DNA of 64,000 nt. It comes from Cronobacter sakazakii. GTDB taxonomy: Bacteria > Pseudomonadota > Gammaproteobacteria > Enterobacterales > Enterobacteriaceae. Location: assembly GCF_000982825.1 (NCBI RefSeq), contig NZ_CP011047.1, forward strand, positions 2,666,001 to 2,730,000, in the 5' to 3' direction. Made by a program: the position numbers and the translations under genes. Below the pieces are notes generated by a model. It saw only the letters and a program-made list of their open reading frames with translations, had not been told where the DNA came from and did no database searches. Of this stretch, positions 1-7,175 are shown in pieces (the stretch's first letter is position 1; every line of letters starts with the position of its first letter).

Positions 1-150
1 GATACGACCATTCGTATCAGCGTGTCGGTAGGCGTGAGCGAAGCACGACGCGACGGCGATTACGATTTCGAGCATCTGCAGTCGATAGCCGATCACCGGC
101 TTTATCTGGCCAAACAGCGCGGGCGCAACCAGGTATGTGACGAGGGGTAA
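1..150 (+). CDS. dgcQ: Diguanylate cyclase C-terminal end (DgcQ/YedQ-like, partial)
   Basis: The reading frame is open from the first base and stops with TAA at 148-150. It gives the last 49 residues of a GGDEF domain: the strand ISVSVGVSEA is followed by a helix containing ADHRLYLAKQRGRNQV, the usual end of the cyclic-di-GMP synthase fold. The GGDEF catalytic motif itself lies outside the window. The neighbour yedP, facing it 3 bases away, is next to dgcQ (yedQ) in E. coli, and this supports the gene name. The GGDEF assignment is firm; the exact paralogue rests on synteny. Confidence 0.75.
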   Translation, partial: DTTIRISVSVGVSEARRDGDYDFEHLQSIADHRLYLAKQRGRNQVCDEG

Positions 151-153
151 GGC

Positions 154-969
154 TTATGCCTTATCCAGAAAGTGATCGAGCCCTTCGCGAAAGCCCGCCG
201 GGCCGCGCTCGGTCGTACGGTAGACGCGGGTGGGATCGTCATTTTTAAGCATCACGCCCTGGCGGTTTAAGCCTTTCACCACCACCGCCAGGTCGACGTT
301 ATCAAGCAGCGAGGCATCATCCGGCCCGTCGCCAAGCCCGATTGTGGTGCGCAGTGTGCCTTCACGCTTGCGGTACTGCTCTTTCAGCCAGTTCACCGCC
401 TGGCCTTTACCGCCGCGTGCATCCAGCACATGCCAGAAACGGCCACCCTCAATCATCATCAGGCCGAGCGCTTCAAGGCTTGCGGTAAAGCGCGCCAGGT
501 TTTCGTCGCTGTCGCGCCAGATAACCGTCTCGGAGGCTTCCAGCAGCGTCGCCATCGCGGCAAGTTTCGGGCTAAGCCCGGTCCATTCGGCAATGGTTTT
601 CTCATCCACATCGCTGAAGCAGAAAAGCTTATAGCCGTGCTCGTCGCGCAGGCGGTTAATCACGGCGAGGATGTCGTCATGGGGAACGCCATTTAGCAGG
701 CGAGGGAAGTCAGGGCTATCCTCCCAGGCGGCGTCAAGCTGAATAATCGCGCCGTTCTCGGCGATAAAAGGCTGCCCGGAGAGACCAAGCGCATCCTGGA
801 TGGCGATAATTTCCGCCGCCGTTTTGGTGCTGGAGAGAATCACCGGCACCTGATGGTCAATAAGGCGAGTAAGCCACGCCTGCGCCGGTTCCCATTCATG
901 CGTATTCGGATCAAGCAGCGTGCCGTCCAGGTCGGTAATCACCAGCAAATCGTCATGCAGATGCGCCAT
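154..969 (-). CDS. yedP: Mannosyl-3-phosphoglycerate phosphatase family HAD hydrolase YedP
   Basis: This 271-residue protein belongs to the haloacid dehalogenase superfamily, MPGP-like Cof subfamily. HAD motif I is DLDGTLLD near residue 14, with the nucleophile and acid/base aspartates. Motif II is the SSTK region near 46-49 and the C-terminal metal-binding motif is GDGPDDASLLD near 218. The family dephosphorylates mannosyl-3-phosphoglycerate in thermophiles; the true substrate in enterobacteria is uncertain, because they generally lack the mannosylglycerate synthase. The gene is convergent with the diguanylate cyclase, as in E. coli. Confidence 0.88.
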   Translation of the reverse strand: MAHLHDDLLVITDLDGTLLDPNTHEWEPAQAWLTRLIDHQVPVILSSTKTAAEIIAIQDALGLSGQPFIAENGAIIQLDAAWEDSPDFPRLLNGVPHDDILAVINRLRDEHGYKLFCFSDVDEKTIAEWTGLSPKLAAMATLLEASETVIWRDSDENLARFTASLEALGLMMIEGGRFWHVLDARGGKGQAVNWLKEQYRKREGTLRTTIGLGDGPDDASLLDNVDLAVVVKGLNRQGVMLKNDDPTRVYRTTERGPAGFREGLDHFLDKA

Positions 970-1147
970 AGTGGCTCCTTTTTACGCGCAGCCATTTGCC
1001 TGGCTAACCAGGAATAATCTCAATTAATCGGCCTTTTTTGCAGGGTTATTTTGAGATCGTTGCCACGAAAGGCGCGCGGTTGTTGGCTTGCAGTGAATAT
1101 ATGGTTCCATAATATTAGCAATGTATTATTCACCAAGAAAATATATC

Positions 1148-1176
1148 CTTGTGCGGCAAAAATTTTGCGGTATGTT
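1148..1176 (+). promoter_or_regulatory. dsrA promoter (sigma-70)
   Basis: A -35 box CTTGTG (1148-1153) and a -10 box TATGTT (1171-1176) are separated by 17 bases. They end 6-7 bases before the inferred 5' end of DsrA. Box quality is moderate, but the position relative to the conserved RNA is as expected. Confidence 0.65.
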
Positions 1177-1182
1177 GTTCAT

Positions 1183-1267
1183 CGACATCAGTTTCCCTGG
1201 TGTAACGAATTTTAAGTGCTTCTTGCTTTCGCAAGCTTATCCCGGCTCCCCAGGCCGGGATATTTTT
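1183..1267 (+). ncRNA. dsrA: Small regulatory RNA DsrA
   Basis: About 85 nt closely follow the E. coli DsrA layout. There is a 5' CATCAG segment, the rpoS-pairing segment with TTTCCCTGGTGTAACGAATT, a middle hairpin CTTGC-tttc-GCAAG, and a terminator with a 9-bp stem TATCCCGGC/GCCGGGATA followed by five T. DsrA binds Hfq, opens the rpoS leader to raise RpoS translation, and represses hns. It lies between yedP and yodD and reads towards convergent yodD. The 5' end is inferred from the promoter spacing. Confidence 0.93.
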
Positions 1268-1271
1268 ATGC

Positions 1272-1484
1272 TCAATGGTTCACTTCGCTCGGCCCCGCAT
1301 CGCGGATATCCAGTTCAAACTCCTCGCCAAGCTCCCGACACGTATCCTTTCTGCGCGCATCCGCCAGCGTCGGGGAGACGCATTCTGGCGTGTGCCGCTC
1401 GTCTTCGCTAATCACCTCAATCGCGCCCAGCAGCGCGTCGATATCAGCCTGTGGCGTTTCTGGCGTTGGGTTTTCCGGTTTCAT
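1272..1484 (-). CDS. yodD: Small stress-related protein YodD
   Basis: This is a 70-residue acidic protein whose end (EFELDIRD...SEVNH) matches the E. coli YodD C-terminus. A central DIDALLGAIEVISE segment also aligns. The start at 1484 is chosen because GAGGTG sits 6 bases upstream; a further in-frame ATG at 1511 has no comparable site. E. coli yodD is induced by stress (peroxide, cadmium, acid), but the biochemical role is unknown. It ends 5 bases from the DsrA terminator and is convergent with it. Confidence 0.82.
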   Translation of the reverse strand: MKPENPTPETPQADIDALLGAIEVISEDERHTPECVSPTLADARRKDTCRELGEEFELDIRDAGPSEVNH

Positions 1485-1607
1485 GGCATTCACCTCAGAC
1501 GACCCCATCACACTAATTATAGCTGTCCGCTGGCAGGCGCCACTCAGCCCGGTGCCAGCAAAGCGGTTTTGTTCTACACTGGCACAATAGTGATAAGAGG
1601 AGCAGTT

Positions 1608-1796
1608 ATGAACGTTAACGATCGGGTTACCGTTAAAACGGATGGCGGGCCGCGTCGTCCAGGCGTGGTGCTGGCCGTTGAGCCTTTTAATGAAGGTACG
1701 ATGTATCTGGTTTCACTGGAGGAGTATCCGCTGGGAATATGGTTCTTTAATGAGAAAGATCACCCGGACGGGATATTTGTCGAAAAGGTAGAATAA
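1608..1796 (+). CDS. dsrB: DsrB family protein
   Basis: This 62-residue protein begins MNVNDRVTVKTDGGPRRPGV and is almost identical to E. coli DsrB throughout, including YPLGIWFFNE and GIFVEKVE. The site AGAGGAGCAGTT precedes the ATG at good spacing. The frame is open much further upstream (from 1275), but only this part resembles a known protein. The function is unknown; in E. coli it is an RpoS- and H-NS-influenced gene beside rcsA. The order yodD-dsrB-rcsA is conserved. Confidence 0.92.
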   Translation: MNVNDRVTVKTDGGPRRPGVVLAVEPFNEGTMYLVSLEEYPLGIWFFNEKDHPDGIFVEKVE

Positions 1797-1964
1797 TACG
1801 TCATATTTTTTACTTATTGTTACGCCGCTCCGTTAATTCGGGGCGGCGTTATTTTTAAGACAGGGTTCATCCTCGCCTGAGCGATATGATGATGAGTCAT
1901 GTAATCGTTCCGACGAGCGTCAGAGACGAATCGTGTAGGGTACAGGGTAAATTAACGTGCTGCG

Positions 1965-2588
1965 TTAGCGCATATTCACAAAAATGCCGTTGGTGACGTT
2001 ATCGGTCAACCGCACAACATGATAGATCACTTGCTTATTATGGGTCTTGATTTTACGTTTTATATTCCCTTTGTGAGACGAAACTGTCTTGGCCTTAATA
2101 TTCATCTGATCGGAAATCTGAATCGTATCCTGGCCCGACATCCACATTCTCAGCATACTGGATTCAGTACGGCTTAAAGAGAGTGTAGGCAAACTGATTT
2201 TCCCAATACACTGCATATCTTTGGTTAAATAATCTCCCAGAATAGCATCCAGCGACTCTGGTTTAATCGATTTAGAGCTAATTAACAGATTCTTACGCAC
2301 CCGTAAATATTCATCGAAGTGAATATTGGCAATCGCCATAAAAACGATAAATAACGTACCGGGATGCTGATTAATGATGTGCTTTATATGCTGACTGCTT
2401 TCGGGATCGTGAATAAAACAGTCTTCATTAATAAACACCACATGGGGCTTACGCAGCTGACAGGCTTCTTCCAGAGTTTCAACACTATCAGCATGAAATA
2501 TCTGACGTTTTCTGACTCCTCTTGTCGATAAATAACCGGTTAGCCCGAGCCTGGTATAGCTGCAGAGATCCATAATAATCGTTGACAT
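1965..2588 (-). CDS. rcsA: Capsule synthesis transcription activator RcsA
   Basis: This 207-residue LuxR/FixJ-type regulator has a degenerate N-terminal receiver-like region and a C-terminal helix-turn-helix (LSRTESSMLRMWMSGQDTIQISDQM, about residues 138-162) followed by KAKTVSSHKGNIKRKI. It forms heterodimers with RcsB that bind RcsAB boxes. These activate colanic-acid-type capsule genes and repress flhDC, which links this gene to its flagellar neighbours. The site GAGGGTAGG precedes the ATG. RcsA is a Lon substrate in E. coli. Length and sequence are typical. Confidence 0.95.
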   Translation of the reverse strand: MSTIIMDLCSYTRLGLTGYLSTRGVRKRQIFHADSVETLEEACQLRKPHVVFINEDCFIHDPESSQHIKHIINQHPGTLFIVFMAIANIHFDEYLRVRKNLLISSKSIKPESLDAILGDYLTKDMQCIGKISLPTLSLSRTESSMLRMWMSGQDTIQISDQMNIKAKTVSSHKGNIKRKIKTHNKQVIYHVVRLTDNVTNGIFVNMR

Positions 2589-2936
2589 AGCCTACCCTCA
2601 CTAAACGCGTTATCCGTTAAAGCACAACGATTGCTCCACCAGCCTGAGAACGACCGCCGTTCTGCCAAGACCAGCATTTACGGGATAATAAAGCGTCAAA
2701 CGGCGTACCGCAGACCGATAGCGTGAATCGTATCAGCCGGGTATCGAAGTCATTCAGGCGACCCCAACTATCCCGTAAAGTTACGTATAATTTGCCAGGA
2801 AAGTTCTTAAAGTAAAGAGGCGATCCGGTTCTGTGAGAGGCGTAAAATCATTAATTCCGCCTGGGATGTATGGTCAGCCAGAGAATATATTTTCCATATT
2901 AGGAATATCCTTAGGATGACCATTTAAAAAGAGGGG
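2589..2936. other. Intergenic region, rcsA leader and fliR 3' side
   Basis: These 348 bases hold no convincing ORF. They contain the rcsA upstream region and, near the fliR end, a strong RcsAB-box-like palindrome. I could not place the rcsA -10/-35 boxes with confidence. The long leader agrees with E. coli, where H-NS, DsrA and RcsA itself act on this region. Confidence 0.6.
2899..2913 (-). promoter_or_regulatory. Putative RcsAB box
   Basis: The minus strand reads TAAGGATATTCCTAA, one base away from the RcsAB consensus TAAGAATATTCCTA. It lies about 310 bases upstream of the rcsA start and 24 bases past the fliR stop. It is a plausible site for rcsA autoactivation; from position alone it could also act on a transcript near fliR. 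Confidence 0.6.
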
Positions 2937-3725
2937 TTAACCCTTTGCAGGAATTTCGCTAACGATATCAGTCAACAAGTGAAATATTTCTGCGAATAAA
3001 TGTTCACAGAACGGTGCTATTAAGGGCATTAACGCAGCGAGGACGATTATCCCGATACTCAGCGTCAGCGGAAAGCCAATGGCGAATACGGTCAACTGCG
3101 GGGCCATACGGTTTAACAGGCCAAGCGCCAGGTTTAATGACAGCAAAAGGGTAATCATCGGCAGCGCCAGCATGACGCCATTAATAAAAATCAGACCGCC
3201 CGCGCGAGTCAGCGCCATGAAAGCGTTGCTGTTAATTGCTTCGCCGCCAATGGGCAGAGTGTGAAACGTGTCGGCAAGAATGGAGATAAGCCACAGATGA
3301 CCGTTAACCGTGAGAAACAGCAGCATCGCCAGCATATCGATAAAGCGCGCCAGCACCGGCATATTCAGACGGCTGCCCGGATCGAAAAACGTGGCGAATG
3401 AGAGCCCCATTTGCAGGCCGATAAGCTCGCCTGCGGTGCGCACCGCCGCGAAGGCAAATTGCATCGTAAAGCCGATAGCAACGCCGATAAGGATCTGCTG
3501 CAACCCCAGCCACAGCCCTTCGAGCGAGAAAATCGGCACGTTACTGCCGGGAATATTGGGCGCGAGCGCGATGGTAATCAGCAGCGCCAGACCAATCTTG
3601 ACGCGGATGCTAATGGAACGCTCGCTTAAGATAGGCGCGGTGCTGATAAGAGCCAGCACGCGCAGCAGCGGCCAGAAGTACAGAGTCAGCCAGTGAAGAT
3701 ACTGGTCGCTGGTAAATTGCAGCAT
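2937..3725 (-). CDS. fliR: Flagellar export apparatus protein FliR
   Basis: This is a 262-residue membrane protein, as long as E. coli FliR (261). It is strongly hydrophobic and carries conserved stretches such as LRVLALISTAPILSERS, FAAVRTAGE and CEHLFAEIF. FliR packs with FliP and FliQ into the helical export gate of the flagellar type III secretion system in the inner membrane. It is the last gene of fliLMNOPQR, 11 bases after fliQ. Confidence 0.97.
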   Translation of the reverse strand: MLQFTSDQYLHWLTLYFWPLLRVLALISTAPILSERSISIRVKIGLALLITIALAPNIPGSNVPIFSLEGLWLGLQQILIGVAIGFTMQFAFAAVRTAGELIGLQMGLSFATFFDPGSRLNMPVLARFIDMLAMLLFLTVNGHLWLISILADTFHTLPIGGEAINSNAFMALTRAGGLIFINGVMLALPMITLLLSLNLALGLLNRMAPQLTVFAIGFPLTLSIGIIVLAALMPLIAPFCEHLFAEIFHLLTDIVSEIPAKG

Positions 3726-3736
3726 GGGCGCGGCCG

Positions 3737-4006
3737 TCAGCCGATGATATACGGCAGGTTAGAAAACAGCGTGCGCATATAGTCAAGCAGCAGGTTGAGC
3801 ATCCACGGGCCCGCCGCCACGATAACCACAAACACCGCCAGAATTTTCGGAATGAACGAGAGCGTCATTTCGTTAATCTGGGTGGCCGCCTGCAAAATAC
3901 TGATAAACAGGCCGGTCACCAGCGCCACCAGCAGCAGGGGCGCGGCAAGCGCGAGCGCGACTTTCATGGCTTCCGTGCCCATCATCATGACCGATTCTGG
4001 CGTCAT
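3737..4006 (-). CDS. fliQ: Flagellar export apparatus protein FliQ
   Basis: This 89-residue protein has two membrane helices and is nearly identical to E. coli FliQ (MTPESVMMMGTEAMKVALAL at the start, LLLDYMRTLFSNLPYIIG at the end). There are two adjacent ATG codons. The second, at 4006, is preferred because GAGG lies 6 bases upstream and the E. coli protein starts there. FliQ is a subunit of the FliPQR export gate. It lies between fliP and fliR. Confidence 0.96.
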   Translation of the reverse strand: MTPESVMMMGTEAMKVALALAAPLLLVALVTGLFISILQAATQINEMTLSFIPKILAVFVVIVAAGPWMLNLLLDYMRTLFSNLPYIIG

Positions 4007-4017
4007 CATGCACCTCG

Positions 4018-4755
4018 TTAACTGTAAAAGCTTTGGGCAAGCGAACCGACAAGGAGCTGCCAGCCATCAACCAGCACAAACAGCATCAGCTTGAAGGGCA
4101 GGGCGATAGACGCAGGCGGCACCATCATCATCCCGAGCGCCATCAGCACGCTCGCCACCACCAGATCGATGATCAGGAAGGGGATAAACACGGTAAAGCC
4201 AATCTGGAACGCGGTTTTCAGCTCGCTGGTGACATACGCGGGCAGCAGGATGCGCATCGGCACCGCTTCCGGCCCCTGAATCGGCTGCGTATTGGCAAGT
4301 TTCGCAAACAGTGCCAGATCCGCCTCGCGGGTCTGACGCAGCATAAATTCGCGCAGCGGTTGCGCGCCGCGGTCGAGCGCCACTTCCATCGAAATTTTGT
4401 TTTCGGTGAACGGCTGATAGGCGTCGGAATAGATCTTATCGATAACCGGCGACATGATAAAAAAGGTCAGGAACAGCGCGAGGCCCAGCAGCACCTGGTT
4501 TGGCGGCGCGGACGGGGTGCCGAGCGCGTTACGCAGCAGACCGAAAACGATAATGATGCGCGTAAAGCTGGTCATCATTAACAGAATGGCGGGCAGGAAC
4601 GTCAGCGAGGTGATAAACACCAGCGTCTGTACCGGCAGCGACCAGCTCTGACCGCCGCCCGATATCGGTTGGCTGACAAGACCCGGCAGTTGTGCCATCG
4701 CAGGCGCCGCCAGCAGGCCGAGCGCGAGGAAAGAAAGATTTAACCAACGACGCAT
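4018..4755 (-). CDS. fliP: Flagellar export apparatus protein FliP
   Basis: This 245-residue protein has an N-terminal signal-like helix (cleavage probably after AMA, near residue 21). Conserved FliP segments follow: FLPAILLMMTSFTRIIIVFG, a periplasmic segment, and C-terminal helices with LMALGMMMVPP. Five or six FliP copies form the core of the export gate. The start overlaps the fliO stop by one base (TAATG), which suggests translational coupling. Confidence 0.97.
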   Translation of the reverse strand: MRRWLNLSFLALGLLAAPAMAQLPGLVSQPISGGGQSWSLPVQTLVFITSLTFLPAILLMMTSFTRIIIVFGLLRNALGTPSAPPNQVLLGLALFLTFFIMSPVIDKIYSDAYQPFTENKISMEVALDRGAQPLREFMLRQTREADLALFAKLANTQPIQGPEAVPMRILLPAYVTSELKTAFQIGFTVFIPFLIIDLVVASVLMALGMMMVPPASIALPFKLMLFVLVDGWQLLVGSLAQSFYS

Positions 4756-5132
4756 TACTTTCTCCCGCTACGCTTAAGCAGATTTTTCATCAGGTTCTGG
4801 AAGTCAGCGCCAGGCACGGTTTCCGGCTCCTGCGCGGGGGGCGCAGGCGGCAGGGTGTGCAGGGGCGTGATAGAGGTGGCGGTCACGCCCAGCACCAGGC
4901 GGGCGTCTTCCACTTCGACAATCACAATCTTTTCGCGAGCCCCAAGGCTCAGGCTGCTGTTGAGCTTCAGACCACGCATCCCGGTGCTTTTAGCCGCGAA
5001 GCCAAAACGCTTTGCCATCCAGGCAAACAGCAGAATAAAGAGGATAATCAGCGTCAGCGCGCCGCTTACCTGGATTAAGGATGAGCCGGCGTCGGGCATT
5101 GCCGGCTGTGCAACCGTGGTCTGATTTTTCAT
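4755..5132 (-). CDS. fliO: Flagellar biosynthesis protein FliO
   Basis: This is a 125-residue protein with one N-terminal membrane helix (about residues 25-45, ALTLIILFILLFAWMAKRFG) and a cytoplasmic tail with VGAREKIVIVEVEDARLVLG-type strands. FliO is a scaffold that helps assemble the FliP ring and is less conserved than the other export genes. It shares its last base with the fliP start and follows fliN without a gap. Confidence 0.94.
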   Translation of the reverse strand: MKNQTTVAQPAMPDAGSSLIQVSGALTLIILFILLFAWMAKRFGFAAKSTGMRGLKLNSSLSLGAREKIVIVEVEDARLVLGVTATSITPLHTLPPAPPAQEPETVPGADFQNLMKNLLKRSGRK

Positions 5133-5597
5133 TTAACGACTCAGGCGACGCATACGTTCTGACGGGGTGATGATGTCGGTGATGCGCACGCCATATTTAT
5201 CGGCGACGACCACGACTTCACCCTGAGCAATCAGGTAACCGTTGATAAGGATATCCAGCGGCTCGCCAGCGAGACCGTCCAGCGCGACCACGGAACCCTG
5301 CGTCAGACGCAGCAGCTCTTTAATGGTCATGCGGGTGCGGCCCAGTTCCACGGTGAGTTTCACCGGGATATCCATAATCAGGTTGATATCCTGGAGCGCG
5401 CCGACCATGTCGCCGCCTTCCAGCGCGCGGAACACGCTGTCCGCCGAGCTCTTGCCCGCGGTTTTCTGCTCGCTCAGCGCATCGGCCCACAGATCGTCTG
5501 CGGAGTCGCCGGTGCTTTTTTGTTCTTTCAGTGCATCAGCCCACAGATCGTCCATTTCACCAGCATTTTCATCGGACGGTTTGTTAATGTCACTCAT
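5133..5597 (-). CDS. fliN: Flagellar motor switch protein FliN with a duplicated N-terminal segment
   Basis: This C-ring protein has 154 residues. The last 80 or so (MDIPVKLTVELGRTRMTIKE to SERMRRLSR) match E. coli FliN almost perfectly and form the SpoA domain that binds FliM, FliH and CheY-P. The start at 5597 matches the E. coli N-terminus (MSDINKP) and overlaps the fliM stop by 8 bases. It is longer than E. coli FliN (137) mainly because an 18-residue unit starting DDLWADAL is present twice, head to tail. Confidence 0.96.
   Translation of the reverse strand: MSDINKPSDENAGEMDDLWADALKEQKSTGDSADDLWADALSEQKTAGKSSADSVFRALEGGDMVGALQDINLIMDIPVKLTVELGRTRMTIKELLRLTQGSVVALDGLAGEPLDILINGYLIAQGEVVVVADKYGVRITDIITPSERMRRLSR
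5491..5552 (-). repeat. 54-bp in-frame tandem duplication in fliN
   Basis: The block AGATCGTC with its neighbouring bases occurs at 5491-5498 and again at 5545-5552, exactly 54 bases (18 codons) apart. Both copies encode DDLWADAL followed by xEQK. The copies differ at several third positions, so the duplication is not brand new. Confidence 0.85.
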
Positions 5598-6594
5598 TGG
5601 GCTGTTCCTCATTCAGCGAATTCAAAATTGGGTTGATCAAATGTTCAACGCGCAGGGCGTATTGCCCGTTTACGGTGCCGTACTGGCTGGTGAGAACCGG
5701 TACGCCATCCACATGCACCAGAATGCGATCCGGCTTATCAATGGGCAGCACGTCGCCTGGCTTCAGCTTCAAAATCTTCGAGAGTCGCAGCGGGATCTCG
5801 GCGAAGTTAGCAATTAACTCCAGCTCCGAGTGCTGCACCTGCCGTACCAGAGTGTCGCGCCAGTTCTGATCTTCCTGACGGGAGTTTTCCAGCGGCGGGT
5901 TAACCAGCAGTTCGCGCAGCGGCTCAATCATGCTGAACGGCAGACAGATATTAAACTCGCCGGTCAGGTTACCAATCTCGACGTGAAACGGGGTGTTAAC
6001 CACGATATCGTTCGGCGAGGTGGTGATATTGGTGAATTTCACCTGCATCTCTGAACGCACATACTCCACGTCCAGCGGGTTAATCGCTTTCCACGCGTCG
6101 CTGTAGGCTTCAAGCGCCAGCTTGAGCATACGGTTGATGACGCGCTGTTCGGTGTGGGTAAATTCGCGGCCTTCCACTTTAGTCGGGAAGCGGCCATCAC
6201 CGCCGAACAGGTTGTCCACCGCGATAAACACCAGGCTTGGCGAAAACACAAACAGCCCGGTACCGCGCAGCGGTTTTAAATGAATCAGGTTAAGGTTGGT
6301 CGGCACCGGCAGGTTGCGGGCAAACTCGTGGTAGGGCTGAATACGAATCGCCCCCACGGTGATGTCCGGGCTGCGGCGCAACAGGTTAAACAACCCCATA
6401 CGGAACTGGCGCGCGAAGCGTTCGTTGATAATCTCCAGCGCCTGGAGGCGCTCGCGCACCACGCGACGCTGGGTATTGGGATCGTAGGGGCGAATGTCGC
6501 CATCGCCGCCTGTCGCTTGCTGTTCCGCGCTCTGCTCGCTGTCGCCGTTTAACAGCGCATCGATTTCGGCCTGAGAAAGAATGCTGTCGCCCAT
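5590..6594 (-). CDS. fliM: Flagellar motor switch protein FliM
   Basis: This 334-residue protein is the expected length. The N-terminal SILSQAEIDALLNG (residues 4-17) is the CheY-P binding peptide. A middle CheC-like domain and a C-terminal SpoA domain that pairs with FliN follow. FliM links FliG to FliN in the C-ring and receives the chemotaxis signal. It starts 4 bases after the fliL stop. Confidence 0.98.
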   Translation of the reverse strand: MGDSILSQAEIDALLNGDSEQSAEQQATGGDGDIRPYDPNTQRRVVRERLQALEIINERFARQFRMGLFNLLRRSPDITVGAIRIQPYHEFARNLPVPTNLNLIHLKPLRGTGLFVFSPSLVFIAVDNLFGGDGRFPTKVEGREFTHTEQRVINRMLKLALEAYSDAWKAINPLDVEYVRSEMQVKFTNITTSPNDIVVNTPFHVEIGNLTGEFNICLPFSMIEPLRELLVNPPLENSRQEDQNWRDTLVRQVQHSELELIANFAEIPLRLSKILKLKPGDVLPIDKPDRILVHVDGVPVLTSQYGTVNGQYALRVEHLINPILNSLNEEQPNE

Positions 6595-6598
6595 GGCT

Positions 6599-7072
6599 TT
6601 ACCGCAGAATAAAGGCAGTGTAGAGGACGTCAGTCACTACCTGCTTCGGTTGTCCTGCCACCAGCGGCGCGGAAAGCGTCTGTTTAATCGCTTCCACCAG
6701 CTTCTGTTTGCCTTCATCGGTCGCGAGCTGTGAGGCATCCTGACGGGAGAAGAGCAGCAGCAGACGGCTGCGCACTTCCGGCAGATAGTCGCTAAGACGC
6801 TGGCGGGTCGCCTCGTCCTTCAGCCGCAGCGTAATGCCGACATACAGCACACGGTCGGCATCACCCAGGTTCACGGTGAAGGTGTCCAGTGCGAAAAAGA
6901 CCGGCGCTGGCGGCGGTTCTGGCGCCGCTTTAGCCGCGGTGGTGCCATGCTGCTGCATACGCCAGTAGCTGTAACCTGCCGTCGCACAGGCAGCGAGAGT
7001 TATAATGACCAGTAACGGGATCCAGATGGAGCGTTTACGGCCTTTACCTTTGGTGATTGCGCTGTCAGTCAT
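6599..7072 (-). CDS. fliL: Flagellar basal body-associated protein FliL
   Basis: This 157-residue single-pass membrane protein has a basic N-terminus, a membrane helix near residues 17-36 and a periplasmic domain with conserved NLGDADRVLYVGITLRLKDE. FliL surrounds the stator units and supports torque and stability. It is the first gene of fliLMNOPQR. The last codons end 4 bases before fliM. Confidence 0.97.
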   Translation of the reverse strand: MTDSAITKGKGRKRSIWIPLLVIITLAACATAGYSYWRMQQHGTTAAKAAPEPPPAPVFFALDTFTVNLGDADRVLYVGITLRLKDEATRQRLSDYLPEVRSRLLLLFSRQDASQLATDEGKQKLVEAIKQTLSAPLVAGQPKQVVTDVLYTAFILR

Positions 7073-7107
7073 CAGACTCGGGTTTCCTGTATCAGTACTG
7101 CGATAGA

Positions 7108-7162
7108 GTGATTATCCCGTCTCTGCGCGCAGTCAAAGCCTGGAAAAAACGGGAATAATCAC
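7108..7162 (-). promoter_or_regulatory. Inverted repeat between fliK and fliL
   Basis: The arms GTGATTATCCCGT (7108-7120) and ACGGGAATAATCAC (7149-7162) are near-perfect reverse complements with a 28-base loop. The repeat lies in the 103-base gap separating the fliF-K and fliL-R groups. It could be a transcript hairpin/attenuator or part of the fliL promoter region. No T-run follows the second arm, so a simple intrinsic terminator is unlikely. Confidence 0.4.
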
Positions 7163-7175
7163 GTTACCTCTGGCG

